Source: Fructilactobacillus ixorae
GTDB lineage: Bacteria; Bacillota; Bacilli; Lactobacillales; Lactobacillaceae
Reading direction: 5' to 3'
DNA: 64,000 nt
Assembly (NCBI RefSeq): GCF_024029915.1
Contig: NZ_CP097478.1
Location: forward strand, 310,001-374,000
Below the pieces are notes generated by a model that ran no database searches, was not told the DNA's origin, and was given only the letters and a program-made list of their open reading frames with translations. Positions 51,835-62,455 of this stretch are shown in pieces. Numbering within the stretch: the first letter of the stretch is position 1; each line of letters starts with the position of its first letter. Both the position numbers and the translations under genes were made by a program.

Positions 51835-53778
51835 ATGGCCTATTTACAGTTACAAGATATCCACAAGTCGTATCAAGTTGACCATCAGGAATTCCACGTT
51901 TTAAACGGGATTAATTTGGCCTTTGAACGCGGCGAGTTTGTTTCTATTCTCGGGGAATCTGGTGGAGGGAAAACCACCCTGATGAACATCATTGCGGGGC
52001 TGGACAGCCACTACACGGGAGACGTATTGTTAAACGGGAAATCGTTGAAACGGGACACCCCGAAGGAACTGGATCAATACCGCCGCAGTACGATTGGGTT
52101 TGTCTTTCAGAGTTTTAACCTAATTAGTCACCTGACGATTCGGGATAACGTATTGGTGTCGTTAGAAATGACCAACCTATCGCACCACGAGCAACTAAAG
52201 CGGGCTGACCACTTGTTAGACCAAGTTGGGCTTTCCGATCACAAGAATAAGTACCCGAACCAACTTTCGGGGGGACAGAAGCAACGGGTTTCGATCGCAC
52301 GGGCGTTAGCATCTGATCCAGACATCATCATTGCGGATGAACCAACTGGAGCGCTTGATGCCGAGAATACCGATGAAATTTTGCAATTACTAAATCAGAT
52401 TGCTAAGGATGGCAAACTGGTCATCGCGGTGACCCACTCGCAGGTCGTGGCTAACTACGGAACGCGGATTGTGCACCTCGCGAACGGGTTAATCGATGAC
52501 GATCGGGTGTTAAAACCGGCTTATCCAGTGGAAACCACGCCCAAGCCATTTCGGGATAAAGTGGCTAGTAGCCGGTCAATGGCCACGATGGCCTGGCACC
52601 ATTTTCGCTACAATTTAAAACGCAACCTCTTAATTATGTTTGGAGCCGCCATCGGAATCTTTAGCGTGATTTTGATGCTCGGGTTAGGCAATGGAACCAA
52701 GGGCTACATTAACCACGAAATTTATTCACAGATTAATCCCAACACCATTCAAGTGGCTAAAAACGTCAATGCGGATAACCCCACTCCTAAGGAGATGCGC
52801 TTAACGACTCACGATCAAAAACGCTTGGCTAACATTGCGGGGGTAAAACACGTGACCCCCGGCTACTTTGCCGCTGGTGGGGGACAGCTGAAGAGTGGTC
52901 AACAAACGGTGACCTTGAGCTTGCTGCAAACCTTTGATAACACGTTGCGAAAATCCAGCATTAAGGCCGGCCACGCGCCCCAGCAGAATGAGATTCTGAT
53001 TAGTAAGAAGGAAGCTAAGCAACTGAATAAGCAGCATCCTAACCAAGTGGTGGGGCAGAAGGCGACCTTGTACTTAAACATTGCCAACGATCAGACGCAG
53101 GCACCACAAGTGCTGCAACAAGAAGTTACCATTAGTGGAGTGACGGATAGCAACAACCTACCGGATGCCGTTAGTTATGGCACCCTAAAGGCCATGCACC
53201 AAGCCGCTAACGTGCCGTTTGGACCTAACTATCTGGCCGTTGATATTACAGGGGGAGTCCAAAACGTCCAACCGGTTCAAAAGCAGATTAAGGCGTTGGA
53301 AAACAGCAAGCACAAGCAGGCCTACCAGATTACGGGGGCCGGTTCGATTGTTTCCATTCTGAATACCTACGTGAACCTCGCCGTAGCCGTCTTGACTTCC
53401 ATCGCGGCCATCTCGCTCTTGGTGTCAGCCATCATGATTATCGTGGTGCTGTACATCAGTGTTTCCGAGCGGACCAAGGAAATCGGAATTTTACGTGCCC
53501 TCGGCTTTTCCAAGGGGAACATTCGGAAGTTATTTATCTTTGAAGCTGTCTTCCTCGGCTTTTTCTCGGCCCTGGTTGCCATCGTGTTAGCCTACCTCGT
53601 GGAATGGGGCGTAAACTCATTATCGCAAAGCGGAATTCACTACCACATTATGCAAATTTCTGTGGGGAACGCCATCTTTGGCTTAGCGATTTCTGTCATT
53701 ATTTGTTTACTGGCCGCCTTGTTACCGGCACGAAAGGCCGCCAAGGTTGATCCAATTGTCAGTTTAAGTGCTGAATAA
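51835..53778 (+). CDS. MacB-like ABC transporter with fused ATPase and permease
   Basis: A 647-residue protein. The N-terminal ABC ATPase has Walker [10 protein letters not shown] near 41-49, the LSGGQKQR signature near 143 and [13 protein letters not shown]. The C-terminal FtsX-type permease has one helix near 265-285, a large extracellular domain (about 290-520) and three helices at the end. This is the MacB/LolCDE mechanotransmission fold, often used for peptide or antibiotic efflux or cell-wall stress. No partner adaptor or two-component system is adjacent. Substrate unknown. Confidence 0.88.
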   Translation: MAYLQLQDIHKSYQVDHQEFHVLNGINLAFERGEFVSILGESGGGKTTLMNIIAGLDSHYTGDVLLNGKSLKRDTPKELDQYRRSTIGFVFQSFNLISHLTIRDNVLVSLEMTNLSHHEQLKRADHLLDQVGLSDHKNKYPNQLSGGQKQRVSIARALASDPDIIIADEPTGALDAENTDEILQLLNQIAKDGKLVIAVTHSQVVANYGTRIVHLANGLIDDDRVLKPAYPVETTPKPFRDKVASSRSMATMAWHHFRYNLKRNLLIMFGAAIGIFSVILMLGLGNGTKGYINHEIYSQINPNTIQVAKNVNADNPTPKEMRLTTHDQKRLANIAGVKHVTPGYFAAGGGQLKSGQQTVTLSLLQTFDNTLRKSSIKAGHAPQQNEILISKKEAKQLNKQHPNQVVGQKATLYLNIANDQTQAPQVLQQEVTISGVTDSNNLPDAVSYGTLKAMHQAANVPFGPNYLAVDITGGVQNVQPVQKQIKALENSKHKQAYQITGAGSIVSILNTYVNLAVAVLTSIAAISLLVSAIMIIVVLYISVSERTKEIGILRALGFSKGNIRKLFIFEAVFLGFFSALVAIVLAYLVEWGVNSLSQSGIHYHIMQISVGNAIFGLAISVIICLLAALLPARKAAKVDPIVSLSAE

Positions 53779-53781
53779 GCC

Positions 53782-53807
53782 AAAAGACCGCGTTAGCGGT
53801 CTTTTTT
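53782..53807 (+). terminator. terminator after the ABC transporter gene
   Basis: AAAAGACCGC and GCGGTCTTTTTT around GTTA. Confidence 0.9.
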
Positions 53808-53903
53808 AGTAGGCGGGCCGAAGTAAACGGCGCCGGTGCTCAAATAGACAAGTGAGTCAATTTACAGTACAATCGAGGGAGAAAATAAGGGGAATGGTGT
53901 CCG

Positions 53904-54563
53904 ATGAGTGGTCAATTTATAACGTTTGAAGGCAATGACGGAGCGGGGAAAACGACGGTGCTCAACCAGGTTGTTGCTGCGTTGCAGCCCCAACTGGGTT
54001 CGCAACTAGTGGTCACCCGGGAACCGGGTGGCGATCCGATCGCCGAACAGATACGGTCAGTGATTGTCAATGAAGCAAACCAGGACATGGATGCGCGCAC
54101 GGAAGCACTGTTGTTTGCAGCGGCGCGTCGCCAGCACCTCGTGCAAGCCGTCCTACCAGCGCTTCGCCAGCACCAAATCGTATTGTGCGATCGCTACGTA
54201 GACAGTTCGATTGCCTACCAGGGAGCCGGGCGGAAGCTGGGGGAAGCAGCCGTCTTTCAGATGAATCAGTTTGCGACCGAGGGCCTGCTCCCCAACCTGA
54301 CCATTTACTTTGCTGTCCCAGTCTCCGTAGGGTTACAACGGATCCAGCAGCGGACCGCAGCCGCCACGAACCGACTTGACCAGCAACACCGTGATTTTTA
54401 CGTGCGGGTGCACGATGCCTACGAACGGTTAGCGACGGAACATCCAGACCGCATTGTCCGGATCGATGCTACCCAACCGGTGGCGACCGTGACGCAACAG
54501 GTGTTAACCATTATTGGGCAACACCTTCATCAGAACTTGAGCGCAGGAGGGACGGAATCGTGA
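53904..54563 (+). CDS. tmk: thymidylate kinase
   Basis: Phosphorylates dTMP to dTDP. 219 residues with P-loop GNDGAGKTT (10-18), TREPGG and the DRYVDSSIAYQGAGR motif. It overlaps darA by 4 bases and heads the tmk-darA-holB-yabA-rsmI operon. Confidence 0.96.
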   Translation: MSGQFITFEGNDGAGKTTVLNQVVAALQPQLGSQLVVTREPGGDPIAEQIRSVIVNEANQDMDARTEALLFAAARRQHLVQAVLPALRQHQIVLCDRYVDSSIAYQGAGRKLGEAAVFQMNQFATEGLLPNLTIYFAVPVSVGLQRIQQRTAAATNRLDQQHRDFYVRVHDAYERLATEHPDRIVRIDATQPVATVTQQVLTIIGQHLHQNLSAGGTES

Positions 54564-54886
54564 AATTAGTTTTAGCAATTATTCAGGAAAAAGATGCCGC
54601 ACAGTTACAGGCACAACTTAATGACCACAAGATCATTGCGACCCAGTTACCCACCAAGGGGGGCTTTTTAAAGGCTAAAAACGTAACCTACCTGGTTGGA
54701 ATTGATGATGAACGGGTTCCCGAACTCCTAGACATTATTAAGCACTCCTGCCAGGCTCGCGACCAGTATGTGACCCCACCGATTAACCTCGTGGGGAGCA
54801 TTAACGATACGGCCTATCCGGTTGAAGTTCAGGTCGGTGGGGCCACGGTCATGGTACTGCCGATTGAATCATTTTTCCGGTTCTAA
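54560..54886 (+). CDS. darA: PII-like cyclic-di-AMP receptor
   Basis: A 108-residue PII-like protein (YaaQ/PstA/DarA family) that binds cyclic-di-AMP; downstream partners are not well defined. It has the family pattern GGFLKAKNVTYLVGIDDERV and a C-terminal VGGATVMVLPIE. ATGA-type overlap with tmk; 3 bases before holB. Confidence 0.93.
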   Translation: MKLVLAIIQEKDAAQLQAQLNDHKIIATQLPTKGGFLKAKNVTYLVGIDDERVPELLDIIKHSCQARDQYVTPPINLVGSINDTAYPVEVQVGGATVMVLPIESFFRF

Positions 54887-54889
54887 CGG

Positions 54890-55912
54890 ATGAAAACGAA
54901 GACAGCCTCCACGATTATTGCCACCGCGCTACAAAAACAGCCAGAGCTGGTGCGCCATTTTGGTGCGGTGGTTCAGGCCGGTGCGTTAAGCCATGCGTAT
55001 TTGTTTTCAGGGGCTACGGGGCGAGGCAAGCTGGTCGTGAGTCAACTAGTGGCAATGAGTTTATTTTGTGAGCATCCAGACCCAGCGGGCTTACCCTGTG
55101 GGCAATGTAACGAATGTGTTCGGATTGCAAACGGGGAACATCCCGATGTCTTAACCCTAAAACCCGATGGTCAATCGATTAAAATCGACCAAGTGCGGCA
55201 GTTAAAAGGGGAGTTCTCCAAGAGTGCGGTCGAGGGCAAGCAGAAGGTCTTTATTATCGATGCTGCGGATACCATGACGGTGGCCGCAGCTAATAGTTTG
55301 CTCAAGGTCATCGAAGAACCTACGGCAACGGTGACCGCCATTCTGCTAACCACAGATTATCATCACATGTTGCCTACGATTCGGTCCCGCACCCAGTTGG
55401 TGGAATTTCCGCCCATCCAAGCAGCCGAACTGATTCGCTATTTACAGGCGCAGCAAGTGAGTGCGACGGACATGACCCTCGCGTTAAAAATCACGAATGA
55501 TACCGATGAACTCGACCAGTTGGTAACAGATCACTGGCTAAGTAAAATGAAACAGCAGCTAGAAACGTGGTTTACGTGGATTAAACAGGGCGACGCCCAG
55601 GCGTTTCCCTTTATTCAAACGAATGTCTTACCCCTTGTAAAGGATCGTTTTAGTCAAAACGTGACAATTACGATGATTTGTTTGCTCTTCCAGGATCTTT
55701 TTGACGTGAAATTTCGGGCGTTGCCCGCTACGAAGTTAGCATTTGGAAATGCTTATGATTTACTTAAATCCGCGGCGGATCAATTGTCAGATGAGCAAAT
55801 TGTCAGTATGATTAATGACATATTGACCACCGCACAACAGCAGCAGGTGAACGTTGGCTTTCAGAGTATTTTAGAGGTCATTACCCTGCAGTGTTTAGCC
55901 ACCATAAATTAG
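54890..55912 (+). CDS. holB: DNA polymerase III subunit delta prime
   Basis: Clamp loader subunit of 340 residues. It has an AAA+ fold with zinc cysteines (CEHPDPAGLPCGQCNEC) and the sensor region. The P-loop reads GATGRGKL, with Leu where Ser/Thr would sit, in line with a non-hydrolysing subunit. It starts 3 bases after darA. The PSP1-domain gene yaaT, between holB and yabA in Bacillus, is absent here. Confidence 0.93.
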   Translation: MKTKTASTIIATALQKQPELVRHFGAVVQAGALSHAYLFSGATGRGKLVVSQLVAMSLFCEHPDPAGLPCGQCNECVRIANGEHPDVLTLKPDGQSIKIDQVRQLKGEFSKSAVEGKQKVFIIDAADTMTVAAANSLLKVIEEPTATVTAILLTTDYHHMLPTIRSRTQLVEFPPIQAAELIRYLQAQQVSATDMTLALKITNDTDELDQLVTDHWLSKMKQQLETWFTWIKQGDAQAFPFIQTNVLPLVKDRFSQNVTITMICLLFQDLFDVKFRALPATKLAFGNAYDLLKSAADQLSDEQIVSMINDILTTAQQQQVNVGFQSILEVITLQCLATIN

Positions 55913-55934
55913 CAAACGAGAGGGATGATGGTGC

Positions 55935-56258
55935 TTGGCAAAAAATGTGGACGAGGGCATGGATGATCTGTCCGCCCAGTTCGAACAAATGCTAACCAAA
56001 ATTACAACGTTACGGACCAAGGTTGCCGTAATTTTAGAAGAGAATTCGGAATTGCGAATTGAAAATGAACACCTGCGGGATTTATTGGGGTCTGCTGAAA
56101 AACAACATCACGGCGTCCGGGAATTGTCCCAGTCCAAAAAGAACCTCGAAAAACTGTACAACGAAGGCTATCACATTTGTAATCAGTACTATGGAAAGCG
56201 GCGGGCGGAAAACGAAAGCTGTATTTTTTGTACTGACATTATTTACGGAGAACGTTAA
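55935..56258 (+). CDS. yabA: replication initiation control protein YabA
   Basis: Negative regulator of DnaA that also binds DnaN. 107 residues: N-terminal coiled coil (about 10-60) and C-terminal zinc site (GYHICNQYY... ESCIFC). Start is TTG 55935 by homology (AKNVDEGMDD), about 10 bases after GAGAGGG. Confidence 0.91.
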   Translation: MAKNVDEGMDDLSAQFEQMLTKITTLRTKVAVILEENSELRIENEHLRDLLGSAEKQHHGVRELSQSKKNLEKLYNEGYHICNQYYGKRRAENESCIFCTDIIYGER

Positions 56259-56260
56259 CC

Positions 56261-57139
56261 ATGACCATCTATGCGCAGAGTAGCTTTGCTCCCCGGGCAA
56301 CAGGAACTTTATACCTAGTGCCCACGCCGATTGGCAACTTGGACGATATCACGTTGCGAGCTCTCAATACGTTACGGACGGTTGATGTGATTGCCGCCGA
56401 AGACACCCGGAACACGCAAAAGTTGCTCAATCACTTTGAAATCAACACCAAGCAAATTAGTTTTCACGAGCATAATACCGCCCGGCGGATTCCGGAGCTA
56501 ATTGACCGCCTTGAGGCCGGGGCAACAATTGCCCAGGTGAGCGATGCCGGGATGCCCTCCGTGAGTGATCCTGGTCATGAGTTAGTGCAAGCCTGCATTA
56601 AGCACCAGCTCCCCGTGGTCAGTTTACCTGGGTCGACCGCTGGCTTAACTAGTTTGATTGCATCGGGGCTAAGTCCGCAGCCGTTTTTGTTTTACGGTTT
56701 TTTGCAACGGAAACCAGCAGAACAGCGACGCGAACTCCAAGGTTTACAGAATGAGACCGCCACGTTAATTTTCTACGAGGCTCCCCACCGGTTAAAGAAG
56801 ACGTTAACCAACCTAGCCGAGGTGCTGGGGAATCGGTCAGCAGCCTTAGGGCGGGAACTCACTAAGAAGCATGAAGAATACGTCCGCGGAACCCTGAGTG
56901 AATTAGTGAAGTGGGCCACGGAGGAACCCGTGCGGGGGGAATTCGTGATCTTAGTGGCCGGGAATCCGGAGCCGACTTCAGCTTCCCCAGTGGTTGCCCC
57001 AACACTCTCAATCGAAGCCCAGGTGCAACAACTGGTGCAGACGGGAATGAAACCCAACCAAGCGATTAAACAGGTGGCGAAAACCAATCATTTGGTCCGC
57101 CAGGATGTCTATAATCGCTTTCATCAGCTTGATAAATAG
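56261..57139 (+). CDS. rsmI: 16S rRNA 2'-O-ribose methyltransferase RsmI
   Basis: Methylates C1402 of 16S rRNA. 292 residues of the tetrapyrrole-methylase fold, with LVPTPIGNLDDITLRA, AAEDTRNTQKLL and SDAGMPSVSDPGHELV. The SD GGAGAA lies inside the yabA stop region (2-base gap). Last gene of the tmk operon. Confidence 0.95.
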   Translation: MTIYAQSSFAPRATGTLYLVPTPIGNLDDITLRALNTLRTVDVIAAEDTRNTQKLLNHFEINTKQISFHEHNTARRIPELIDRLEAGATIAQVSDAGMPSVSDPGHELVQACIKHQLPVVSLPGSTAGLTSLIASGLSPQPFLFYGFLQRKPAEQRRELQGLQNETATLIFYEAPHRLKKTLTNLAEVLGNRSAALGRELTKKHEEYVRGTLSELVKWATEEPVRGEFVILVAGNPEPTSASPVVAPTLSIEAQVQQLVQTGMKPNQAIKQVAKTNHLVRQDVYNRFHQLDK

Positions 57140-57150
57140 GAGAAAAGGTC

Positions 57151-57918
57151 ATGTCAGCTTCCATTTTTTCAGAGAACTACAAGATTGCGAACTTTCAAAC
57201 GGGAATTCACGGGAAAGTGACGTTGCAATTTTTAATTGATAGCTTTATTCAGGTTTCAGAGGATGAATCTGTCGGCCTGTCCGTTGGAATTGATGACGTT
57301 CAGGAGACGGGGGTGACGTGGATTGTCGTGCAACAAGATCTACACATTAACCGCTTACCGAAGGCGAACGAACGGGTCCGCATTGAAACCCAGGCGACGG
57401 CCCACACGAATTACTTTGCGAAACGGGTGTACCGCATTTATGACCACGCGGACCATTTACTGGTGGATGTTAATAGCCTGTGGGTGATGATGGATTTGAA
57501 GACCCGAAAAATGGTTAAAATTAACGAAGCCATGACGAAACCGTTTGGTAGTGAACACGTGAAACGGTTACCGCGTCTGACCAAAATTCCTGGACTGATT
57601 GGTCCGGCAGAGTGGGAAATGACGTATCCGGTGTTATTTAGTGACATTGATTTTAACGGTCACGTTAGTAACACGCACTACGTGGGCTGGATGACGAACA
57701 CGTTACCCTTTGAATTTTTGCGGGACTACCTGCCAACTGAATTTAGCATTAAGTATGTCGATGAGGTCCGGTACGGCGATCAGGTTACGAGTCAAGCCCA
57801 ATTGTTAACGGCGGACCGAACTCCGGTTACCATCCACCAGATTACCGTGGGCGACCAGATTCGTGCTACCGCGCAGATTAAATGGACAAAGATTACACCA
57901 AAGAAGGCGGAGGAATGA
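57151..57918 (+). CDS. acyl-ACP thioesterase
   Basis: A 255-residue double hot-dog protein of the FatA/bacterial acyl-ACP thioesterase family, which frees fatty acids from acyl carrier protein. Typical segments are WIVVQQDLHINRLPKANE and the second-domain DIDFNGHVSNTHYVGWM, which carries catalytic Asn/His. SD TAGGAGAAA. Common in lactobacilli next to the tsa genes; overlaps tsaB by 4 bases. Confidence 0.9.
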   Translation: MSASIFSENYKIANFQTGIHGKVTLQFLIDSFIQVSEDESVGLSVGIDDVQETGVTWIVVQQDLHINRLPKANERVRIETQATAHTNYFAKRVYRIYDHADHLLVDVNSLWVMMDLKTRKMVKINEAMTKPFGSEHVKRLPRLTKIPGLIGPAEWEMTYPVLFSDIDFNGHVSNTHYVGWMTNTLPFEFLRDYLPTEFSIKYVDEVRYGDQVTSQAQLLTADRTPVTIHQITVGDQIRATAQIKWTKITPKKAEE

Positions 57919-58640
57919 AGACTTTAGCAATTGACACTTCGAATCAACCGTTAACCGTCGCGGTCGTTGACGGTGATCGGGTGCTTGCGACCACGACCAT
58001 TACAACTCAACGAAAACACGCGGCCTATGCAATGGAAATTGTGGAGCGCTTGGTTAAACTAGCTAAGTTAACTCCGGCGAATTTAGAGCGGGTTGTGATT
58101 GCCAATGGACCAGGATCCTATACGGGGTTACGGGTAGCCGTGACGATTGGGAAGGTGCTTGCGACCACCCTCGGCATTGAATTGGTGACCGTGTCTAGCC
58201 TACAAACCTTGGTGCTCAACGTCACGGCGGAACAGCACCTGGTCGTACCCCTGTTTGATGCCCGGAACGAGATTTTGTTCACGGCCGTCTACCGGACGAG
58301 TCCGACGGGGCCAAAACTGGTTGTGCCAGAGCAACACGTAGCGTTAGCTGATTGGCTACAACAACTCCAGCAGTTTACTGAACCGCTGACCCTAGTGGGT
58401 TCAGACGTTCCAAAGTTTTTGACCCAGTTTCAGGAGCAACTGAACGTCCCAGTACGAACGGTAGCGGGCATTAACAATTTGCCTCAGGCAAGTCAATTGG
58501 CCATGTTCGGGGAACGACAAACGCCCGTTTCAGCCGTCGACCAGGTGGTTCCGAACTACCTACGGATGACCCAGGCAGAGGCAGAATGGCAGCGCAAGCA
58601 CCCAGGAGAGGGATCGACAGGCTATGTTGAACAAGTTTAA
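57915..58640 (+). CDS. tsaB: t6A synthesis complex dimerisation subunit TsaB
   Basis: Partner of TsaD in adding threonylcarbamoyl to A37 of ANN-reading tRNAs. 241 residues, actin-like fold with LAIDTSNQPL and VANGPGSYTGLRVAV. The ATG overlaps the thioesterase stop; AAGAAGG gives the SD. Overlaps rimI by 17 bases. Confidence 0.95.
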   Translation: MKTLAIDTSNQPLTVAVVDGDRVLATTTITTQRKHAAYAMEIVERLVKLAKLTPANLERVVIANGPGSYTGLRVAVTIGKVLATTLGIELVTVSSLQTLVLNVTAEQHLVVPLFDARNEILFTAVYRTSPTGPKLVVPEQHVALADWLQQLQQFTEPLTLVGSDVPKFLTQFQEQLNVPVRTVAGINNLPQASQLAMFGERQTPVSAVDQVVPNYLRMTQAEAEWQRKHPGEGSTGYVEQV

Positions 58641-59223
58641 AGAGTGGTATCGTAAAAACATTAATGACAAACAAGCGAATCGGATTGACGAGGCCCTTGA
58701 TTTTAAAAATCGGATTGTGGAAATTTGTGGGATGAAGTATTTTCTCGGGAAGGGGTCAATGACCGACTTGCCGGACCTAATTAAGGTTGACCGGGAAGCT
58801 TACGGGAAGCAGGTGAAGTGGAGTCCCAAACGGTTTCAGGCGGGGTTGAAGAACCGTGATAATCGGTTTTATCTGATTTTGCGGCATGACGATGAGTTAG
58901 TTGGCTTCATCTGCATTATGATTTCGCGCCAGCAAACCTGCTGTCACATTGAAAACCTGGCCATTTTACCGCAGTTTCAAAAGCGGGGATTAGGCTACTT
59001 TTTGACGACGACCATCATTGAACGAGCGCGAGAAATGGGCCTGCACTGTGTGATTTTTACGTGCCGAAAAAGTAACGAAAAATCCCAGAGCTTGGTTCAG
59101 GACCTGGGGTTTGTCAAGGTGGATGAGAAACCGGATTACTTTGACGATGGCGAAGCCGCCGTTGACTACCGGTTGCATTTAGATAAACGAAACTACTTAG
59201 CGGCCAACAATTTTGGACGTTAA
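58624..59223 (+). CDS. rimI: ribosomal protein alanine N-acetyltransferase RimI
   Basis: GNAT acetyltransferase, 199 residues, longer than E. coli RimI owing to an N-terminal basic extension of about 45 residues. The acetyl-CoA loop is QKRGLG near 120, with the ENLAI and FTCRKSN segments. Its place between tsaB and tsaD is conserved. Confidence 0.9.
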   Translation: MLNKFKEWYRKNINDKQANRIDEALDFKNRIVEICGMKYFLGKGSMTDLPDLIKVDREAYGKQVKWSPKRFQAGLKNRDNRFYLILRHDDELVGFICIMISRQQTCCHIENLAILPQFQKRGLGYFLTTTIIERAREMGLHCVIFTCRKSNEKSQSLVQDLGFVKVDEKPDYFDDGEAAVDYRLHLDKRNYLAANNFGR

Positions 59224-59249
59224 ATTAGAACGACAGAAGCGGTGAAAAC

Positions 59250-60284
59250 ATGGAAGCACAACCGAGTTTAATCCTCGCCTTTGAAACTAGTTGTGACGAA
59301 ACTAGTGTGGCAGTTATTAAGGATGGTAACGAGATTTTAAGTAACGTGGTGGCAACCCAGATTAAGAGTCACCAACGGTTTGGTGGGGTCGTTCCCGAAG
59401 TGGCCAGTCGGCATCACATTGAACAAATTACGATTTGTTTGCAACAAGCCCTGGATGAAGCTCACGTCACGTACACGGACCTAACCGGAGTAGCAATTAC
59501 ATCCGGACCCGGGCTGGTTGGTTCATTATTAGTCGGCATTACGGCAGCAAAGGCTGTTGCCTGGGCGCACCAACTCCCCCTCATTCCGGTGAATCACCTT
59601 GCGGGTCACATTTACGCGACTAACTTTGTGCAGCCGGTGCACTTCCCCGCGCTAGCGCTGGTTGTGTCTGGCGGGCATACGGAATTGGTTTGGATGCCGG
59701 CTGAGGGTGAGTTTAAAATCATTGGGGAAACCCGTGATGATGCCGCTGGAGAGACTTATGATAAAATTGGGCGCGTGTTGGGGATTAATTACCCCGCCGG
59801 GCCGACCGTGGACCAGTGGGCGCACGCTGGTCACGAAACCTTCCAGTTTCCCCGTGCCATGATCAAAGAAGATAACCTTGACTTTAGTTTTAGTGGGTTA
59901 AAAAGTGCGTTTATTAATACGGTTCACCACGCGGACCAGGTTGGCACCTCGTTGAATAAACAGGATTTGGCCGCTAGTTTTCAAGCCGCGGTAATCGACG
60001 TGTTGGTCACAAAGACCACTGAAGCGTTGGCACAGTATCCGGCCCAGGAATTTATCTTAGCCGGTGGGGTAGCTGCAAACCAGGGGTTGCGGGCGGCACT
60101 CCAGGCAGCGGTTACTGCCAAGGGAGTTCCCTTTGTGATGGCTCCGCGCAAGCTGTGTGGCGATAACGCCGCGATGATTGGAGCGGCCGGCGCCATGTTG
60201 CAACGCCATGGTGCTCACGCGGATATGAGTTTGAATGCTGAGCCCGGGCTGGAATTTGAGTGGGAAGCAGCTGCTCCGCACTAA
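59250..60284 (+). CDS. tsaD: tRNA threonylcarbamoyltransferase TsaD
   Basis: Catalytic subunit of t6A synthesis. 344 residues with FETSCDETS at the N-terminus, the metal site HLAGH near 113, VVSGGHTEL and the [10 protein letters not shown] loop. Formerly annotated as glycoprotease Gcp. Ends before a shared terminator. Confidence 0.97.
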   Translation: MEAQPSLILAFETSCDETSVAVIKDGNEILSNVVATQIKSHQRFGGVVPEVASRHHIEQITICLQQALDEAHVTYTDLTGVAITSGPGLVGSLLVGITAAKAVAWAHQLPLIPVNHLAGHIYATNFVQPVHFPALALVVSGGHTELVWMPAEGEFKIIGETRDDAAGETYDKIGRVLGINYPAGPTVDQWAHAGHETFQFPRAMIKEDNLDFSFSGLKSAFINTVHHADQVGTSLNKQDLAASFQAAVIDVLVTKTTEALAQYPAQEFILAGGVAANQGLRAALQAAVTAKGVPFVMAPRKLCGDNAAMIGAAGAMLQRHGAHADMSLNAEPGLEFEWEAAAPH

Positions 60285-60335
60285 TCGAAAGCCAATTTAG
60301 CCGCTGATAACAAGTTTTTTTAATTAGTAGTAACT

Positions 60336-60378
60336 AAAAATCCCGTCCCAACATGACCGTGCTGGGACGGGATTTTTT
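60336..60378 (+). terminator. bidirectional terminator between tsaD and ABC-F gene
   Basis: AAAAATCCCGTCCCA and TGGGACGGGATTTTTT form a strong stem with symmetric flanks; the T-run touches the stop of the convergent gene. Confidence 0.93.
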
Positions 60379-62320
60379 ATGGTTCATCTAAGGCTTCTAG
60401 GTCTAAGCTTGCCGCTTCCCACTGGGATTCAACCGTTTGTTGGGTAGCTTGCAGTTCGTTTAACTGGGTTTGCAGTTCACTGCTCTTTGTAGCATCCTGA
60501 TAATTTTCTGGTTTGGTCATGGCCGTTTGGACGCTTTGGATTTGCGTTTCGAGGTGACCCAGTTGGGTTTCTAGATCCTGAATGGTGCGGGCTAACTTTC
60601 GTTGCTGTCGTTGGATGTCCTTTTGACGTTGAAATTGCTGCTTTTGGTCGGAAACAGGGACAGTGGAAACGGGTTGCTGTGGCTGTTCATGCGCCGCAAT
60701 TTCTGCTTCCTCCGCTTTTTTAGCCCGGTAATAATCGTAGTTACCCATATAGGTAGCTGAGCCCGTGGCGCTCAGTTCAACGATGTGGGTAGCCAACTTG
60801 TTGATGAAATACCGATCGTGAGAAACAAACAGAATTGTTCCCTGAAAGTCCAGGAGGGCTTTTTCTAAGACGTTAATGCTATCGACGTCGAGATGGTTAG
60901 TTGGTTCATCTAGGACTAAAAAGTTATCCTGTTCCATAGATAATTTGGTTAATAATAGGCGGGCCCGTTCGCCCCCTGAAAGATTGGCAACTCGTTTTTC
61001 CACTGCTGCACCACTGAAGAGAAAGCTCCCGAGGATGGAGCGGATGTCACCTTCGGGAGTGGTCGGGTAATCATCCCAGAGTTCGTGGAGCACGTCCTTT
61101 TCGGGATGCAGGCGAGCCTGTTGCTGGTCGTAATAGCCGATCTGGACTCCGGTTCCAAAGCGAATCGTACCCTGAAGTGGGGGCAGCTCCCCCACAATTG
61201 TTTTTAGTAAGGTTGATTTTCCCACCCCGTTGGGACCAAAGATGGCAACACGTTGTTGCCGTTTTAAGTGCAGGTTAATTGGGTAACTCAGCTCTTGGTG
61301 GTAGCCAATCCCGAGGTTTTCGACGTCTAAGACGACCTCCCCACTTTTGCGAGCGGGTTGAAAGTGAAAGCGAGCGGTGGCCCGTTGCCGACTGGGTTTT
61401 TCCACCCGGTCGAGCTTGGCGAGTTGTTTTTGCCGTGACTGGGCCCGTTTGGTAGTGGAGGCCCGCACCAGGTTTTTCTGGATAAACTCCTCATCTTTTT
61501 TAATTTGGTGTTGCTGTTTTTCGTATTTCTTAGCAGCCAGAGCCAACTGGTGTTCCTTTTCGGTTACAAAGAAACTGTAATTTCCGGCGTAGTCGGTTAA
61601 CCGGCCGTGGTCTAATTCATAAATGCCCGTTACCGTCTGATCGAGAAAATAACGATCGTGAGAAATAATTAGAAACGCCCCGGCGTAGGACTTTAAAAAG
61701 TTTTCTAACCAGGCCGTCGTCTCCATATCAATGTGATTGGTCGGTTCATCCAGTAAGAGCAGGTCGGGCTTTTCGAGTAGCAGTTTAGCTAATGCTACGC
61801 GGGTCTGCTGGCCACCCGATAGTTCACTGATGGGGCGAGCTTGGTCGGCGGGGCTAAAGCCAAACGCACTCATAATGGTCCGAATCTCAGCGTGGTAGCC
61901 GTAGCCGTTGTTTCGCGTAAAGTCGGCTTGCAACTGGTCGTAAGTTTTGGAAACGGCGGCTAGTTGGGCCGGATCCTGGTTCACGGCCGGCTGACTCATC
62001 TGGTCTTCGAGTTGATGGAGCTTGGCTTCCATTTCCTGTAAGCCTTGAAACGGCAGCTCTAACTCGGCTTGAATCGTTCGGTCGGAATGAAGCCCTGTAT
62101 TTTGGGGTAGGTAGCCAATCGATAAGTTTTGCTTAGTGGTTACGGTCCCAGAGCTAATCGTTTGGGGCTCAACCAACATTTTTAACAGGGTTGATTTTCC
62201 TGCGCCGTTTTGGCCGACTAACCCGAGATGACTGTGGTCATTAAGGGTTAAATTAAGATCCTCAAAGATTGCCACGCCATTAAATCGTTTGGTCAGGTGT
62301 TGTGCCTGTAAGATAATCAT
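60377..62320 (-). CDS. ABC-F family ATPase (ribosome-associated)
   Basis: A 647-residue soluble protein with two ABC domains. First Walker A GQNGAGKST near 37, LSGGQQTR, DEPTNHIDM; second Walker A GPNGVGKST, LSGGERAR, DEPTNHLDV. No membrane helices. The interdomain linker and C-terminal coiled coil (Gln-rich, last 80 residues) fit the YdiF/Uup group, which acts on ribosomes. A resistance role (Msr/Vga-like) is not indicated. The ATG at 62320 follows AGGAGGAA; the earlier start lacks an SD. Confidence 0.92.
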   Translation of the reverse strand: MIILQAQHLTKRFNGVAIFEDLNLTLNDHSHLGLVGQNGAGKSTLLKMLVEPQTISSGTVTTKQNLSIGYLPQNTGLHSDRTIQAELELPFQGLQEMEAKLHQLEDQMSQPAVNQDPAQLAAVSKTYDQLQADFTRNNGYGYHAEIRTIMSAFGFSPADQARPISELSGGQQTRVALAKLLLEKPDLLLLDEPTNHIDMETTAWLENFLKSYAGAFLIISHDRYFLDQTVTGIYELDHGRLTDYAGNYSFFVTEKEHQLALAAKKYEKQQHQIKKDEEFIQKNLVRASTTKRAQSRQKQLAKLDRVEKPSRQRATARFHFQPARKSGEVVLDVENLGIGYHQELSYPINLHLKRQQRVAIFGPNGVGKSTLLKTIVGELPPLQGTIRFGTGVQIGYYDQQQARLHPEKDVLHELWDDYPTTPEGDIRSILGSFLFSGAAVEKRVANLSGGERARLLLTKLSMEQDNFLVLDEPTNHLDVDSINVLEKALLDFQGTILFVSHDRYFINKLATHIVELSATGSATYMGNYDYYRAKKAEEAEIAAHEQPQQPVSTVPVSDQKQQFQRQKDIQRQQRKLARTIQDLETQLGHLETQIQSVQTAMTKPENYQDATKSSELQTQLNELQATQQTVESQWEAASLDLEALDEP

Positions 62321-62455
62321 GGTGATTCCTCCTGTCGTCATCTTATCATATTTTTAGTCGTGATTAGGCCGGCTAGTTTGCACCGGTAGGGTAGACTGGA
62401 ATGGGGAAAACCCGGATTTGTGGTTCGCGGAAGTTGGCTAGTACTAACCAAAAAA

